DNA of 64,000 nucleotides, taken from Actinotignum urinale DSM 15805. GTDB lineage: Bacteria; Actinomycetota; Actinomycetes; Actinomycetales; Actinomycetaceae. The stretch spans positions 127,889 to 191,888 of the forward strand of contig NZ_ATUY01000002.1 in the NCBI RefSeq assembly GCF_000420445.1, written 5' to 3'. Position numbers and translations under genes: made by a program. This document shows, one piece after another, positions 24,771-32,138 of the stretch. Under the pieces are notes generated by a model. That model ran no database searches. It worked only from the letters and a program-made list of their open reading frames with translations, and had not been told where the DNA came from. How positions within the stretch are numbered: position 1 is the stretch's first letter; every line of letters starts with the position of its first letter.

Positions 24771-26168
24771 TTATTTTTGATGCTGCGTTAGAATCGCTCC
24801 CAGTACGTAGCGCACGCATGGCAGTGCTACGCCGTTTCCCCACAGCTTGTAGGCTGCGGTATCGGAGTACGGTTTTTTCAGCCACGTGCGCACTTGTCGC
24901 TCGGTTTTTGGTTTTCGGGGTTTGGCGGATTGTTTGGCATAGATCTCAAAGGCCTGTTTCCAAAAGGCGATCTGAAAGTCACTAGGGTTTTCCTCAGCGA
25001 GGTTCTCGCACCAGTCATCGGGAAAGCCCTGTAAGCGAGCACACTCGATAGGTGTCAACCTTCGAACCGCATAGGCAGACGGTGTAGATGGGGTTTTACA
25101 GAGCACAGCCATCCCACCTTGATTACAGCACGGATCGCCGCCTTTGGTATCGATGGTGCGTGAGGTAGTTGTGGTGGCTTCGTCGTTTTCGGTGCCCGTG
25201 AACATGGATCGTTTGTGTTTGCCCGCGATCGCATACGCTTTTGGCAGTTGGTTCATGACCAGTGGCTGGTTGTTTCCACCAGTACCGTAACGTGAGGTAA
25301 TGGTCGGGTTGGTTTCAAAGGGACCGGTGTAGCGGGCATCTTGTGCGTGGTTGTCAAAGACAAGTGGCACATGTCCATGTGTTTCTGCCCGTAGTGTGCC
25401 CGTTTGGTTTTCTGTCACGTGCATGACCGCCCCGCCTTGGTCGTTTAACACGTACCTGCTTGTCGGATCAGTGCGTGCTCCAAGATTTGAGGGAGCAGTT
25501 TGTCTTTGTTCGCTGCTCGGTTGAGGATGCCTTGGCAGGCTCTGGGACTCAAATAGTATTCTTCCGGCACGTGGGCTTGTAAGATCTGCGACAAGGAAGA
25601 TTCGTTTGCGTCGTTGGGGTACTCCGAAGTATTGCGCATCAAGTACCCGCCATCCGAGCGAGAAATCATCTGCCACGATCTCACCGGCACTGTGCCACTT
25701 GTCAGGTCGAGTTTCTGGAAGCGAATATCCTTTAAGCTGGCAGAACGCTTCAAGGACCGAGGCGAAGTCTTGGCCTTTGTTGGAAGAGAAAGCTCCCGGC
25801 ACGTTTTCCCACACGGCATATTTGGGGTATTGTCCATCAGTTTCACACCTCATTTCTTTAATAATGCGGATGGCTTCGTAAAACAGGTTTGAGCGCGTGC
25901 CTTGAATGCCTTCACGCCTACCGGCAATGGAGAGGTCTTGGCAGGGAGAGCCAAAGGTCACGATATCCACCGGCGGCAGAGTCTTTCCTGAGACGGTTTG
26001 GATGTCGCCGAAGTGCGCGACCTGCGGGAGTTTTTTCGTGGTCACGCGGATCGCAAAGGGTTCGATCTCGCACGCCCACACCGGGCGCATCCCTAGCTGC
26101 AAAGCGGCTAAAGGAAACCCGCCAGAACCGTCAAAGAGCGAACCCAAAGTCAAAGGCTTATTCGTCAT
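24771..26168 (-). CDS. DNA (cytosine-5) methyltransferase of the prophage
   Basis: A 465-residue C5 methyltransferase starting at MTNKPLTLGS. Motif I FDGSGGF is at 12-18 and the catalytic PCQ at 75-77 (Cys76). The ENV motif follows in AVWENVPGAF, then a QRRKR segment and the C-terminal motifs IX-X (VRRLTPIECARLQGFPDDW, GNGVALPCV). The target-recognition region lies between. Its start overlaps the end of the ParB-type methyltransferase gene by 11 bp. No partner nuclease is beside it, so it is probably a solitary protective enzyme. The in-frame extension upstream to 26342 lies inside the neighbour and is rejected. Confidence 0.93.
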   Translation of the reverse strand: MTNKPLTLGSLFDGSGGFPLAALQLGMRPVWACEIEPFAIRVTTKKLPQVAHFGDIQTVSGKTLPPVDIVTFGSPCQDLSIAGRREGIQGTRSNLFYEAIRIIKEMRCETDGQYPKYAVWENVPGAFSSNKGQDFASVLEAFCQLKGYSLPETRPDKWHSAGEIVADDFSLGWRVLDAQYFGVPQRRKRIFLVADLTSPRAGRILFESQSLPRHPQPSSEQRQTAPSNLGARTDPTSRYVLNDQGGAVMHVTENQTGTLRAETHGHVPLVFDNHAQDARYTGPFETNPTITSRYGTGGNNQPLVMNQLPKAYAIAGKHKRSMFTGTENDEATTTTSRTIDTKGGDPCCNQGGMAVLCKTPSTPSAYAVRRLTPIECARLQGFPDDWCENLAEENPSDFQIAFWKQAFEIYAKQSAKPRKPKTERQVRTWLKKPYSDTAAYKLWGNGVALPCVRYVLGAILTQHQK

Positions 26169-27423
26169 AGGTTTCACCTCGCTTCGCGAGCAGCTCAGAG
26201 TAGGTATAAGTCTTGCCGTCACGGGTGCAGGTGATGTTTTCCGTGCTGCCAGCAAACTCGGCAAACCTAGCGCAGGCCACATCGACATATTTGGGCTCCA
26301 GCTCAATGCCATAGCAGATGCGCCCGAGTTGTTCGCATGCAATCAGCGTGGAGGCAGAGCCAAGAAAGCCATCGAGGACGAGTGCGTTGGTTTGAGTGGA
26401 TTGTTTAATCAAGTGCGCGATCAAGGGTACGGGTTTGCTGGAAGGATGCCCGTGACCGTCTGTTTTCGAGTTTTTGATGCCGTCGAAGTCGAAGCAGGCT
26501 TTTTGTTTTTGGTCTCCATACCAGTTGTGTTTGCCGTCTTTTCGCCAACCAAAAAGGATCGGCTCAAAGTTGAACTTCCAGTCGGTGCGCATCAAGGGTG
26601 CGCGCTCTTTACGCCAAATAAGGCCTGCTCCGAGCTTGAAGCCGGCATCTTCAAAGGCATCCAAAAAGATTCGCGATTTGCTGGTAGCATAAAACTCGTA
26701 AATCGACGCATCTTTAGCCATTGCCTGTTTGAAGCAGGCGAAGACCTTCATCAAGAACTCGTAGGCTTGTTTGTCATCAAGGTCGTCGTTTCTAATCTTG
26801 CCCGATGCGGACTCAAGATTTACGAAATAGGGCGCGTCGGTACACACCAGATTCACCTTTATATCCCCAAGCAGAGTCTGGTAGGTCTCGGGCAGCGTGG
26901 AATCTGCGCAGATGACCTTGTGTTTACCGATCTGCCACACATCACCGTTTCTGGTAATAGCAGGCTTTTCAAGCTCCTCAGCTTCATCGAAACCATCATC
27001 CGTGGCTTCTGTACCAAGGTCGAACAAAGCAGAAAGCTCAGCATCATCAAAACCCATGAGCGACAGGTCAAAATCGGCACCTTGCAGAGCTTCAATCTCA
27101 ATACGCAGCAGCTCTTCGTCCCAGCCCGCATCAAGCGCGAGACGGTTATCTGCAAGAATATAGGCTTTCTTTTGCGCATCAGTGAGATAGTCCGCGATCA
27201 CGCAGGGCACCTGGCAGATGCCTTCTTCTTTGGCGGCTTGTACACGTCCATGACCGACGAGGATGCTTTTGTCCTTGTCGATGATGACCGGCGAGACAAA
27301 GCCGAATTCCCGAAGCGAAGCACGCAGTTTCAAAACCTGCTCCGGCGAATGCGTGCGGGCGTTATTCACATACGGAACCAACTCGGAAATGGGGATCAGT
27401 TGCATGTCTTTGGTCGTGTTCAT
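26158..27423 (-). CDS. ParB-domain / DNA modification methyltransferase fusion
   Basis: A 421-residue protein starting at MNTTKDMQL, 4 bp into the SAM synthetase stop, with GGGGGTTG upstream. Residues about 5-100 are a ParB/Srx-type domain (VNNARTHSPEQVLKLRASL; LVGHGRVQAAKEEG). Residues about 165-400 are an N6-adenine or N4-cytosine methyltransferase with catalytic TDAPY in place of the common DPPY and a C-terminal GFLGSAST motif. This fused architecture is common on phages and conjugative elements and usually makes solitary modification enzymes. Confidence 0.9.
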   Translation of the reverse strand: MNTTKDMQLIPISELVPYVNNARTHSPEQVLKLRASLREFGFVSPVIIDKDKSILVGHGRVQAAKEEGICQVPCVIADYLTDAQKKAYILADNRLALDAGWDEELLRIEIEALQGADFDLSLMGFDDAELSALFDLGTEATDDGFDEAEELEKPAITRNGDVWQIGKHKVICADSTLPETYQTLLGDIKVNLVCTDAPYFVNLESASGKIRNDDLDDKQAYEFLMKVFACFKQAMAKDASIYEFYATSKSRIFLDAFEDAGFKLGAGLIWRKERAPLMRTDWKFNFEPILFGWRKDGKHNWYGDQKQKACFDFDGIKNSKTDGHGHPSSKPVPLIAHLIKQSTQTNALVLDGFLGSASTLIACEQLGRICYGIELEPKYVDVACARFAEFAGSTENITCTRDGKTYTYSELLAKRGETYDE

Positions 27424-28205
27424 CGAATCAACCCCCATTTAGCAAACTGCTCAAACCCACCCAGACGGTTGATGTAATCGCGGGCAATCGCAACAATCTC
27501 GCCGTAAGGCTTGCCATCAACCTTGGTATCTCCAATCGCGCAACAAAATCGTTGCACTTCACCGGTCTCTTGCGCTTTGAGATGTGCGTAGATGTTGACC
27601 GACACATCAGCCTTGGAGAGGTCTTTGCCATGCAAACCACCACCGGTTACGGCGCGTCCCATATCTGAGCCGAGTTTTCGATTGGTCGCTCCGGTATCCA
27701 CGTCCGTGCCACCGGTCCAGTCACCCAGCGGGTTCACAACCGCGCTGGGAAAATCCGAGCGAAGTTTTTCTGTGTTGGCGCAGGATTGGCAAATAATCAG
27801 CTGATCGCCATCGAGGATGTGTTTGCCGTCACTGGGATAGGCGGCGTAGAGGTCACGGGCAATACGGGCGAGTTTTTCTTCCTCAGTATTCACTGGAACA
27901 CCGGTGAAGATGCCGTTATCACCGCAGCGAAACTCGTCTGCTTGATTGGCTGAGAGATACACATCTTGTGCGACCTGCTCGACATGTACAGACACATTCC
28001 CAGCAATGCGCTTGACTGTGGCATCAATCTCTGCCGTGTTGATATGTGTGTTGGTTTCTATGATTACATGACAGTTTCCGTGCCCGATCAGTACTTCGAC
28101 CGCAATCTTCGGATCTGTCTCAGCCTTATAGGCGAGATCTACAATGGCACCGGCGATGCGGTCAGCGATTTTATCGGGATGAGCGGGATTTACTTTTTCA
28201 AACAT
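27420..28205 (-). CDS. Phage-encoded S-adenosylmethionine synthetase (short form)
   Basis: A 261-residue methionine adenosyltransferase, about two thirds of the usual bacterial length. Recognisable segments are FEKVNPAHPDKIADRIAGAI at the N terminus, GDNGIF, GDQLIICQ, a NPLGDWTGG region and GGGLHGKDLSKAD, the counterpart of the phosphate-binding GGGAFSGKD loop. The enzyme makes SAM from methionine and ATP. It starts 11 bp after the small terminase stop and overlaps the ParB-type methyltransferase start, so SAM supply and DNA methylation are translationally coupled. Confidence 0.88.
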   Translation of the reverse strand: MFEKVNPAHPDKIADRIAGAIVDLAYKAETDPKIAVEVLIGHGNCHVIIETNTHINTAEIDATVKRIAGNVSVHVEQVAQDVYLSANQADEFRCGDNGIFTGVPVNTEEEKLARIARDLYAAYPSDGKHILDGDQLIICQSCANTEKLRSDFPSAVVNPLGDWTGGTDVDTGATNRKLGSDMGRAVTGGGLHGKDLSKADVSVNIYAHLKAQETGEVQRFCCAIGDTKVDGKPYGEIVAIARDYINRLGGFEQFAKWGLIR

Positions 28206-28216
28206 AAGCGTTCACC

Positions 28217-28789
28217 TCATTTCTTGGTTTGCAAAAGCCGTTCCATCAGGTCATCGGCTGGTGTTGGACCGTCGTAAGAGACGGTGGAGTTTTGTTTGAC
28301 GATGTCGAAAATCTCGTACCACAGCACATTGGCTTGCTTTTGAAAGCTCTGACTCATCGTCACAAACGGACTGGTCACAACCCCGCCCGTAGTAGGGTGT
28401 TTGCCGAGCAAGCCAAAGTGCGAGATGGCGTTTTCACACTGGATATAGCGGGCGAAGTTTTGTGCATACGCCTCAATCAGCCGAGGAGATACCAGATGTG
28501 AGCAGCCTCGCTCATGCAGCCAAGCCCATGTTTCGCGGTAGAGCTCATCGGCACCAAGCGGTGTGCCATCTTTTTGCTTCGCCGACAAATACTTAGAAGG
28601 CTCGGGCATATCTGCGCCCTCTAAATCCGCACCCTCACCAATGTCAGAACCCACAAGGAGGGTCACATCGGGCAAGGTGGGATCGAGCACTTCGGCGGGT
28701 TTGCCTTCGGCGATCTTATCGATTAAGGGTTTTGGCTTTGTTCCGGCGCGTTTGCGCCTGCCGCCACGGTGTGTTCCGTCTTTTGCCAT
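28217..28789 (-). CDS. Terminase small subunit (P27-like)
   Basis: A 190-residue DNA-recognition subunit (MAKDGTHRGGRRKRAG) with the basic N terminus and helical core of P27-family proteins (LHERGCSHLVSPRLIEAYAQ; SPFVTMSQSFQKQANVLWYEI). An HNH endonuclease gene lies upstream, as is usual near a cos-type packaging start. The large subunit is 5 kb downstream beyond the methylation module. Confidence 0.85.
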   Translation of the reverse strand: MAKDGTHRGGRRKRAGTKPKPLIDKIAEGKPAEVLDPTLPDVTLLVGSDIGEGADLEGADMPEPSKYLSAKQKDGTPLGADELYRETWAWLHERGCSHLVSPRLIEAYAQNFARYIQCENAISHFGLLGKHPTTGGVVTSPFVTMSQSFQKQANVLWYEIFDIVKQNSTVSYDGPTPADDLMERLLQTKK

Positions 28790-28799
28790 GAGTATTTCC

Positions 28800-28924
28800 T
28801 CCTTTCTGTAGACATGGTGGGGTTAATCGGGTGTTTGAATCCGCGTTTTTACACGCGAGGCCCCGGCACCGTTCCCCGAGGGCCGCATGGTAGAGATTAA
28901 GATGCCCCCTAGGGGTCTGTTTTG
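28800..28924. other. Gap between HNH and small terminase, possible packaging region
   Basis: This 125-bp gap holds GC-rich inverted repeats and the perfect 10-bp palindrome CCCCTAGGGG at 28906-28915. No gene is visible. HNH/small terminase gaps often contain the cos or packaging-start site in related phages. No cohesive-end evidence exists in a single prophage sequence, so this is inference. Confidence 0.3.
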
Positions 28925-29308
28925 TCACTTTTCCAAAGTGACTGTGTGTGTGCGTTTATGCCACCTGTCACCCATCTGGGCAGTGATTCTCGAATGACAC
29001 TCGTGGCATAGGGCCTGCAGGTTTGCTTCATCGTGCCTGCCACCCCACGAGAGTGGCACCTTGTGGTGTACCTCGGTAGCTTTCGTATATCTGCCTTGCT
29101 CCAGACAGATCTCGCACAGTGGGTGTGCGGTGATGTAGCGGTCGCGGATGCGTTTCCATGCCCGTCCATATTTGCGTTTGGCATTCTTGTCTCTGCCGTA
29201 GCGTTCGTAGTCTTGGTTGTATTTTTTCAAGTGCTCTTCGCAAAACCTGCCCTCGGTAAGGCGCGGGCATCCCGGATAAGAACACGGTGTCTTAGGTTTC
29301 CTTGGCAT
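28925..29308 (-). CDS. Phage HNH endonuclease
   Basis: A 127-residue HNH nuclease. An N-terminal zinc knuckle (CSYPGCPRLTEGRFCEEH) is followed by the HNH core CEICLEQGRY, EVHHKVPLSWGGRHDEANLQALCHECHS with His residues and paired CxxC knuckles. It lies next to the small terminase gene. In HK97-like phages such nucleases assist terminase cleavage of concatemers. Confidence 0.92.
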   Translation of the reverse strand: MPRKPKTPCSYPGCPRLTEGRFCEEHLKKYNQDYERYGRDKNAKRKYGRAWKRIRDRYITAHPLCEICLEQGRYTKATEVHHKVPLSWGGRHDEANLQALCHECHSRITAQMGDRWHKRTHTVTLEK

Positions 29309-29331
29309 GTCCGCCTCCTTTCTTCAGGCAT

Positions 29332-29369
29332 AAAAAGACCCCGTAAGAACGTGTGCTTGCGAGGTCTTA
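29332..29369 (-). terminator. Intrinsic terminator after the ArpU-like gene
   Basis: Arms AAGACC-CCGTAAG and CTTGCGAGGTCTT (one bulge) close an 8-base loop; on the minus strand TTTTTA follows. It separates the regulator gene from the HNH/terminase operon. Confidence 0.75.
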
Positions 29370-29399
29370 GTCTTTAGTTTTATCGCTGATTATATAGTA

Positions 29400-29882
29400 T
29401 CAAAACTGGTGGCGGACATTCTCGGACATCTTGGGACGAGTTTGACGGTTTGGCAGAACAATCGGGGCATCCGGCATCACGACATGTAAGAGTGCTCGTC
29501 CGTGCCAGCGTCGAGCGGTTCGCTCATCAACGTACAATGCCTCGCCGATGTCCTCCCAGGTTCTACCTTGCAGGTAGCGATACGACAAGGTCAGTCGCTC
29601 ATCGGGGTTTTCAACGTGTTCGATGACCGTCACGATCTGTTCTTTCAGCGCACATAAGTCGTCGAGCTTGTGGGCGAGCTTTTCTTCTAAGTCCCAGACC
29701 TTTTCTAAGGCTTTGATGAAAGGTGGCTCGGTGCTTGGTGTTTTCTGGATTTGGTCTCGGTCGTATTGGAGTGCCGAGACGCTGGTGGCGAGTTCTCTTA
29801 AGTTTTGGATTTCGGTAACGAAAAAGTTGATCTGTTGGTCGAGCCGGTAGGCTTGGCGCAGGTATTCTTTTGCAGTCAACAT
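29400..29882 (-). CDS. Late regulator (DUF1492/ArpU-like, sigma-70 region 4-like)
   Basis: A 160-residue protein (MLTAKEYLRQAYRLDQQINF). The N-terminal 100 residues are helical, and the C-terminal third has a sigma region-4-like HTH (LTLSYRYLQGRTWEDIGEALYVDERTARRWHGRALLH). Phage proteins of this type activate late genes in Gram-positive phages such as those with ArpU. Its position just upstream of the HNH/terminase genes fits that role. The activity is inference. Confidence 0.8.
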   Translation of the reverse strand: MLTAKEYLRQAYRLDQQINFFVTEIQNLRELATSVSALQYDRDQIQKTPSTEPPFIKALEKVWDLEEKLAHKLDDLCALKEQIVTVIEHVENPDERLTLSYRYLQGRTWEDIGEALYVDERTARRWHGRALLHVVMPDAPIVLPNRQTRPKMSENVRHQF

Positions 29883-29986
29883 AAGAGTTTGTTCCTCCGT
29901 GAAAGTTTTTTAGTGGTTGCTTCCTCGGATTGACGGAGATTGACTCTGGTTGACTTGGTTTGACTCTGATTGGCTGTTGATTGTCT

Positions 29987-31360
29987 CTAGGATTGTCGGG
30001 GTTTGAGTTCGGCTTTCACGGCGTTGATCAGTGCGTCTTGGGTTTTGGTTTTTCCTTCCAGCACGGTCAAGATGCGCTCATCGATGGAGTCTTTGCACAG
30101 GATGTGACTGATGATAACGGTGCTATCTTGTTGTCCTTGTCGCCATAGCCTAGCGTTGGTTTGTTGGTAAAGCTCTAAACTCCACAGCAGTGAAAACCAG
30201 ATCAGGTGGGATCCACCTTCTTGTAAGTTCAGTCCGTGTCCGGCTGATGCCGGGTGCAGCAAACCCACCGTGAGTTCGCCCTTGTTCCACGCCCGGATCG
30301 AAGCTGCAGAGTCCAGGCGTGCGAAGGTGACTTTCAGGGTTTTGAGCCTTGCTTCGATGCGATGTAGGTCGTGTTTGAAGTAGTAGGCCACTAGTACGGG
30401 TTTGCCGTTCATGGCTTCAACCATGTCTTCTAACACGTCGAGTTTGTGGTCATGCAGGTGTACGGTTTGTCCGTCATCGGTATAGATCGCACCGTTTGCC
30501 ATCTGGGAGAGCTTCGAGGTGAGCACAGCTGCGTTTGCAGCAGTGATTTCATCATCACCAAGGGTCAAGACCAGTTCGCGCTTGAACTTCTCGTAGTCTT
30601 TGGATTCGTCATCTGTCATCTGGACTTCGCGCTCAGCTTTGACAAGATCAGGCATCTCAAGGTGATCGGTTGCTTTCATCGAGATCGTCATGTCTGAGAT
30701 CGCTTTATAGATGGCTCGCTCGGCATCCGGCTTTGGTTTGTAGGAAAAGATCACTTGTCCGTTTCTAGCGTCGGGCAAAAAGTAGCGTTCGCGGTATCCG
30801 GAAATAAACCTCCCCAACCGATGTCCCATGTCTAAGAGTTTGAACTCTGCCCACAAATCCATGAGCCCATTAGAAGCAGGTGTGCCGGTAAGACCAACGA
30901 TGCGGCGCACGTGAGGTCTGGCTTTCATGAGGGCTTTGAAGCGTTTGGTCTTGTGGTTTTTAAAGCTCGAAAGCTCATCGACGACCACCATGTCGAAGTC
31001 AAACGGCAAGCCCGATTCTTCGATCAGCCACACGAGGTTTTCTCGGTTAATCACCGTAACGTCCGCACCAGAGAGTATTGCGGCACGCCGTTCACGAGCT
31101 GTACCCACGGCGACACTGATCGTGAGAAGTGAGAGGTGATCCCATTTCTTTGCTTCCGTCGGCCAGGTTTCCCGTGCCACTCGAAGCGGAGCCACTACCA
31201 AGACCCGGCGCACGAGGAATGCGTCGAAGAGCAGGTTGAAGATCGCCGTCAGTGTGATCACGGTTTTGCCGAGACCCATATCGAGTAGCACGGCAGAGGC
31301 TGGATGGTTTTCGATAAACGAGGTGGCGAAAGCCTGGTACTTATGTGCCTGATAGCGCAT
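29987..31360 (-). CDS. SNF2-family DEAD/DEAH helicase
   Basis: A 457-residue helicase starting at MRYQAHKYQ, with GGAGGTG just upstream (the longer frame from 31375 puts the start codon over that site). Walker A DMGLGKTV and a DELSSFK Walker B lie in the first RecA fold; the SNF2 C-terminal fold ends in WSLELYQQTNARLWRQGQ. It may act in phage replication or recombination. The VRR-NUC gene overlaps it by 20 bp upstream, a pairing seen in many phages. Confidence 0.9.
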   Translation of the reverse strand: MRYQAHKYQAFATSFIENHPASAVLLDMGLGKTVITLTAIFNLLFDAFLVRRVLVVAPLRVARETWPTEAKKWDHLSLLTISVAVGTARERRAAILSGADVTVINRENLVWLIEESGLPFDFDMVVVDELSSFKNHKTKRFKALMKARPHVRRIVGLTGTPASNGLMDLWAEFKLLDMGHRLGRFISGYRERYFLPDARNGQVIFSYKPKPDAERAIYKAISDMTISMKATDHLEMPDLVKAEREVQMTDDESKDYEKFKRELVLTLGDDEITAANAAVLTSKLSQMANGAIYTDDGQTVHLHDHKLDVLEDMVEAMNGKPVLVAYYFKHDLHRIEARLKTLKVTFARLDSAASIRAWNKGELTVGLLHPASAGHGLNLQEGGSHLIWFSLLWSLELYQQTNARLWRQGQQDSTVIISHILCKDSIDERILTVLEGKTKTQDALINAVKAELKPRQS

Positions 31361-31622
31361 TGACCACACCTCCAATCTGACTCATGTCATCCAACACAAA
31401 AACTCGAAACCCTAACGTGCGCAGTTGTTTGTGGCGGGTCTGTTGGAGTGGGGTTGGTTTTCTGCCCGGTGCTTTCACCTCAACAAACCCGGCTTTTCCA
31501 TCCGGGAAGAGGCAGAGCCGGTCAGGCATCCCGTTCATCGATGGGCTGACGAACTTTAAACACCATCCGCCACGAGCTTTGACGGTTTTGGTCAAGGCTT
31601 GTTCGATTCGTTTTTCTTCCAT
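31341..31622 (-). CDS. VRR-NUC domain nuclease
   Basis: A 93-residue PD-(D/E)xK nuclease of the VRR-NUC family starting at MEEKRIEQALTK, with AAGGAG upstream. It contains NGMPDRLCLFP, GFVEVKAPG and QQTRHKQLRTLG, so the catalytic D..ExK core is present. Stand-alone VRR-NUC proteins occur beside SNF2 helicases in phages, and probably resolve branched DNA. The longer frame upstream to 31766 has no ribosome site. Confidence 0.9.
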   Translation of the reverse strand: MEEKRIEQALTKTVKARGGWCLKFVSPSMNGMPDRLCLFPDGKAGFVEVKAPGRKPTPLQQTRHKQLRTLGFRVFVLDDMSQIGGVVNALSGT

Positions 31623-31803
31623 GGTTTTGGTCTCCTTGTTACTCGTGATTTTTGCTTGGGGTGTTATGCGGTGTTGGGTGAAACTTACGTCTATATATTT
31701 GGTCATCATCACTTCACTTAGGGTGTGATGATTTTCTTTTATGCGATATATAGAAATAGGCAACACCCATCAGCACCGAGAGGCTAAAACCCCTGATACG
31801 AAT

Positions 31804-31853
31804 GGGTTTTCGGGTGTTTTTCGCTTAACATTTGCTCAACACCCGAAAAGCCC
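31804..31853. repeat. Large imperfect inverted repeat in the 31623-31863 gap
   Basis: Arms at 31804-31818 and 31838-31853 (GGGTTTTCGGGTGTT against its near-complement) flank a 19-base centre. A second short hairpin (aaaccc/gggttt) lies just before it. On the minus strand it follows the YozE-like gene and could end that transcript. A TATATA-like run near 31690-31705 may be a promoter for the VRR-NUC gene. No gene was seen in this gap. Confidence 0.4.
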
Positions 31854-31863
31854 GTCTCACCAG

Positions 31864-32118
31864 TTATCCGGATGGGGTTTCGCGCTGGCTTAAGCAATGA
31901 TCGACGTATTCGCTCCAGCATTCTTCAAACACCTCAAGGCATGCCAGGCAGGCGTGATGGTATTGCAAATAGCCAAGGATGCGTGCATGGGCGGCTTGGA
32001 GGTTTTTGGTGGTGTTTCTCGGAAAGGTCTCGAAGTCCGATTTCATGTCAGATGCAAGGTCGCGTTTCGGTCCACTTGCGGTGAGATAGTTTTCCAGCAT
32101 GTAGGTGTAAAAACTCAT
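31864..32118 (-). CDS. YozE SAM-like domain protein
   Basis: An 84-residue protein starting at MSFYTYMLENYL, the typical YozE_SAM_like beginning, followed by DLASDMKSDFETFP and a helical HHACLACLEVFEECW segment. The function of this family is unknown. It is common in Firmicutes and their phages. It lies downstream of the primase in the replication module. Confidence 0.82.
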   Translation of the reverse strand: MSFYTYMLENYLTASGPKRDLASDMKSDFETFPRNTTKNLQAAHARILGYLQYHHACLACLEVFEECWSEYVDHCLSQRETPSG

Positions 32119-32138
32119 AGGTATTTGTTCATCCTTTC

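Noticed and set aside
26169-26342. Upstream extension of the prophage C5 methyltransferase
   Set aside because: It lies inside the ParB-type methyltransferase gene and motif I starts right after the later ATG.
25906-27477. 523-codon plus-strand ORF opposite the two methyltransferase genes
   Set aside because: Shadow ORF; the minus strand carries well-marked methyltransferases over its entire length.
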